In this document: in pieces, positions 41,828 to 47,771 of the stretch
How positions within the stretch are numbered: position 1 is the first letter of the stretch
Layout of the letters: every line of letters begins with the position of its first letter
Source of the DNA: Setaria digitata
Taxonomy: Eukaryota; Nematoda; Chromadorea; Rhabditida; Setariidae
Direction: 5' to 3'
Assembly (NCBI GenBank): GCA_003640385.1
Contig: RCAB01000464.1
Span: 1-47,771 of the forward strand
Length of the DNA stretch: 47,771 nucleotides
Program-made: the position numbers and the translations under genes
Notes under the pieces: model-generated
Database searches by the model: none
The model's input: only the letters and a program-made list of their open reading frames with translations
Told to the model about the DNA's origin: nothing

Positions 41828-47771
<5,944 letters not shown>

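Overview
The window looks like nuclear DNA of a parasitic nematode, most likely a filarial worm (clade III). It is very A+T rich by eye and full of long poly-A/poly-T tracts, (AT)n and (AAT)n microsatellites. Genes are split into many small exons with short introns ending in T-rich TTTCAG-type acceptors. Every protein I can recognise is an animal housekeeping or cilium protein. The species is inferred, not shown. Assembly marks are one 45-N gap (27336-27380) and four single Ns (1578, 30918, 35509, 41998).

Layout. 1-455 (+): last two exons of an unrecognised gene. 456-2530: non-coding, with a 78-bp tandem duplication and two hairpins. 2531-9092 (+): a complete 21-exon gene for the AP-2 clathrin adaptor alpha subunit (apa-2; 932 aa when spliced by eye, all phases fit). 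9093-11581: intergenic. 11582-12863 (+): first five recognised coding exons of a type II phosphatidylinositol 4-kinase. 47355-47558 (+): the next exon of that same kinase, continuing exactly at the conserved NQ|GYLSE junction. The last 213 bases are the following intron, so the kinase gene runs off the window.

The kinase intron is therefore about 34.5 kb (12864-47354). Inside it, on the opposite strand, lies a whole second gene: a rootletin (CROCC / C. elegans CHE-10 type) coiled-coil protein with 40 contiguous coding exons from 27132 down to a stop at 14653. It has two candidate alternative first exons, at 27801-28161 and 41743-41827. Both end in phase 1 and both can join the common exon at 27132. 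Predicted products are about 2,060 or 2,150 aa, close to vertebrate rootletin (about 2,000 aa).

Functional links. AP-2 alpha and the PI4KII lipid kinase both act in clathrin/endosome trafficking. The kinase carries an acidic dileucine sorting motif (EKKPLL), the class of signal read by AP adaptors. Rootletin builds the ciliary rootlet of sensory neurons. Its position inside the kinase intron is the most unusual thing in the window. The remaining intron sequence (28.2-41.7 and 41.9-47.3 kb) is low-complexity DNA in which I see no further gene. I found no prokaryotic-type system, CRISPR array, transposon or virus.
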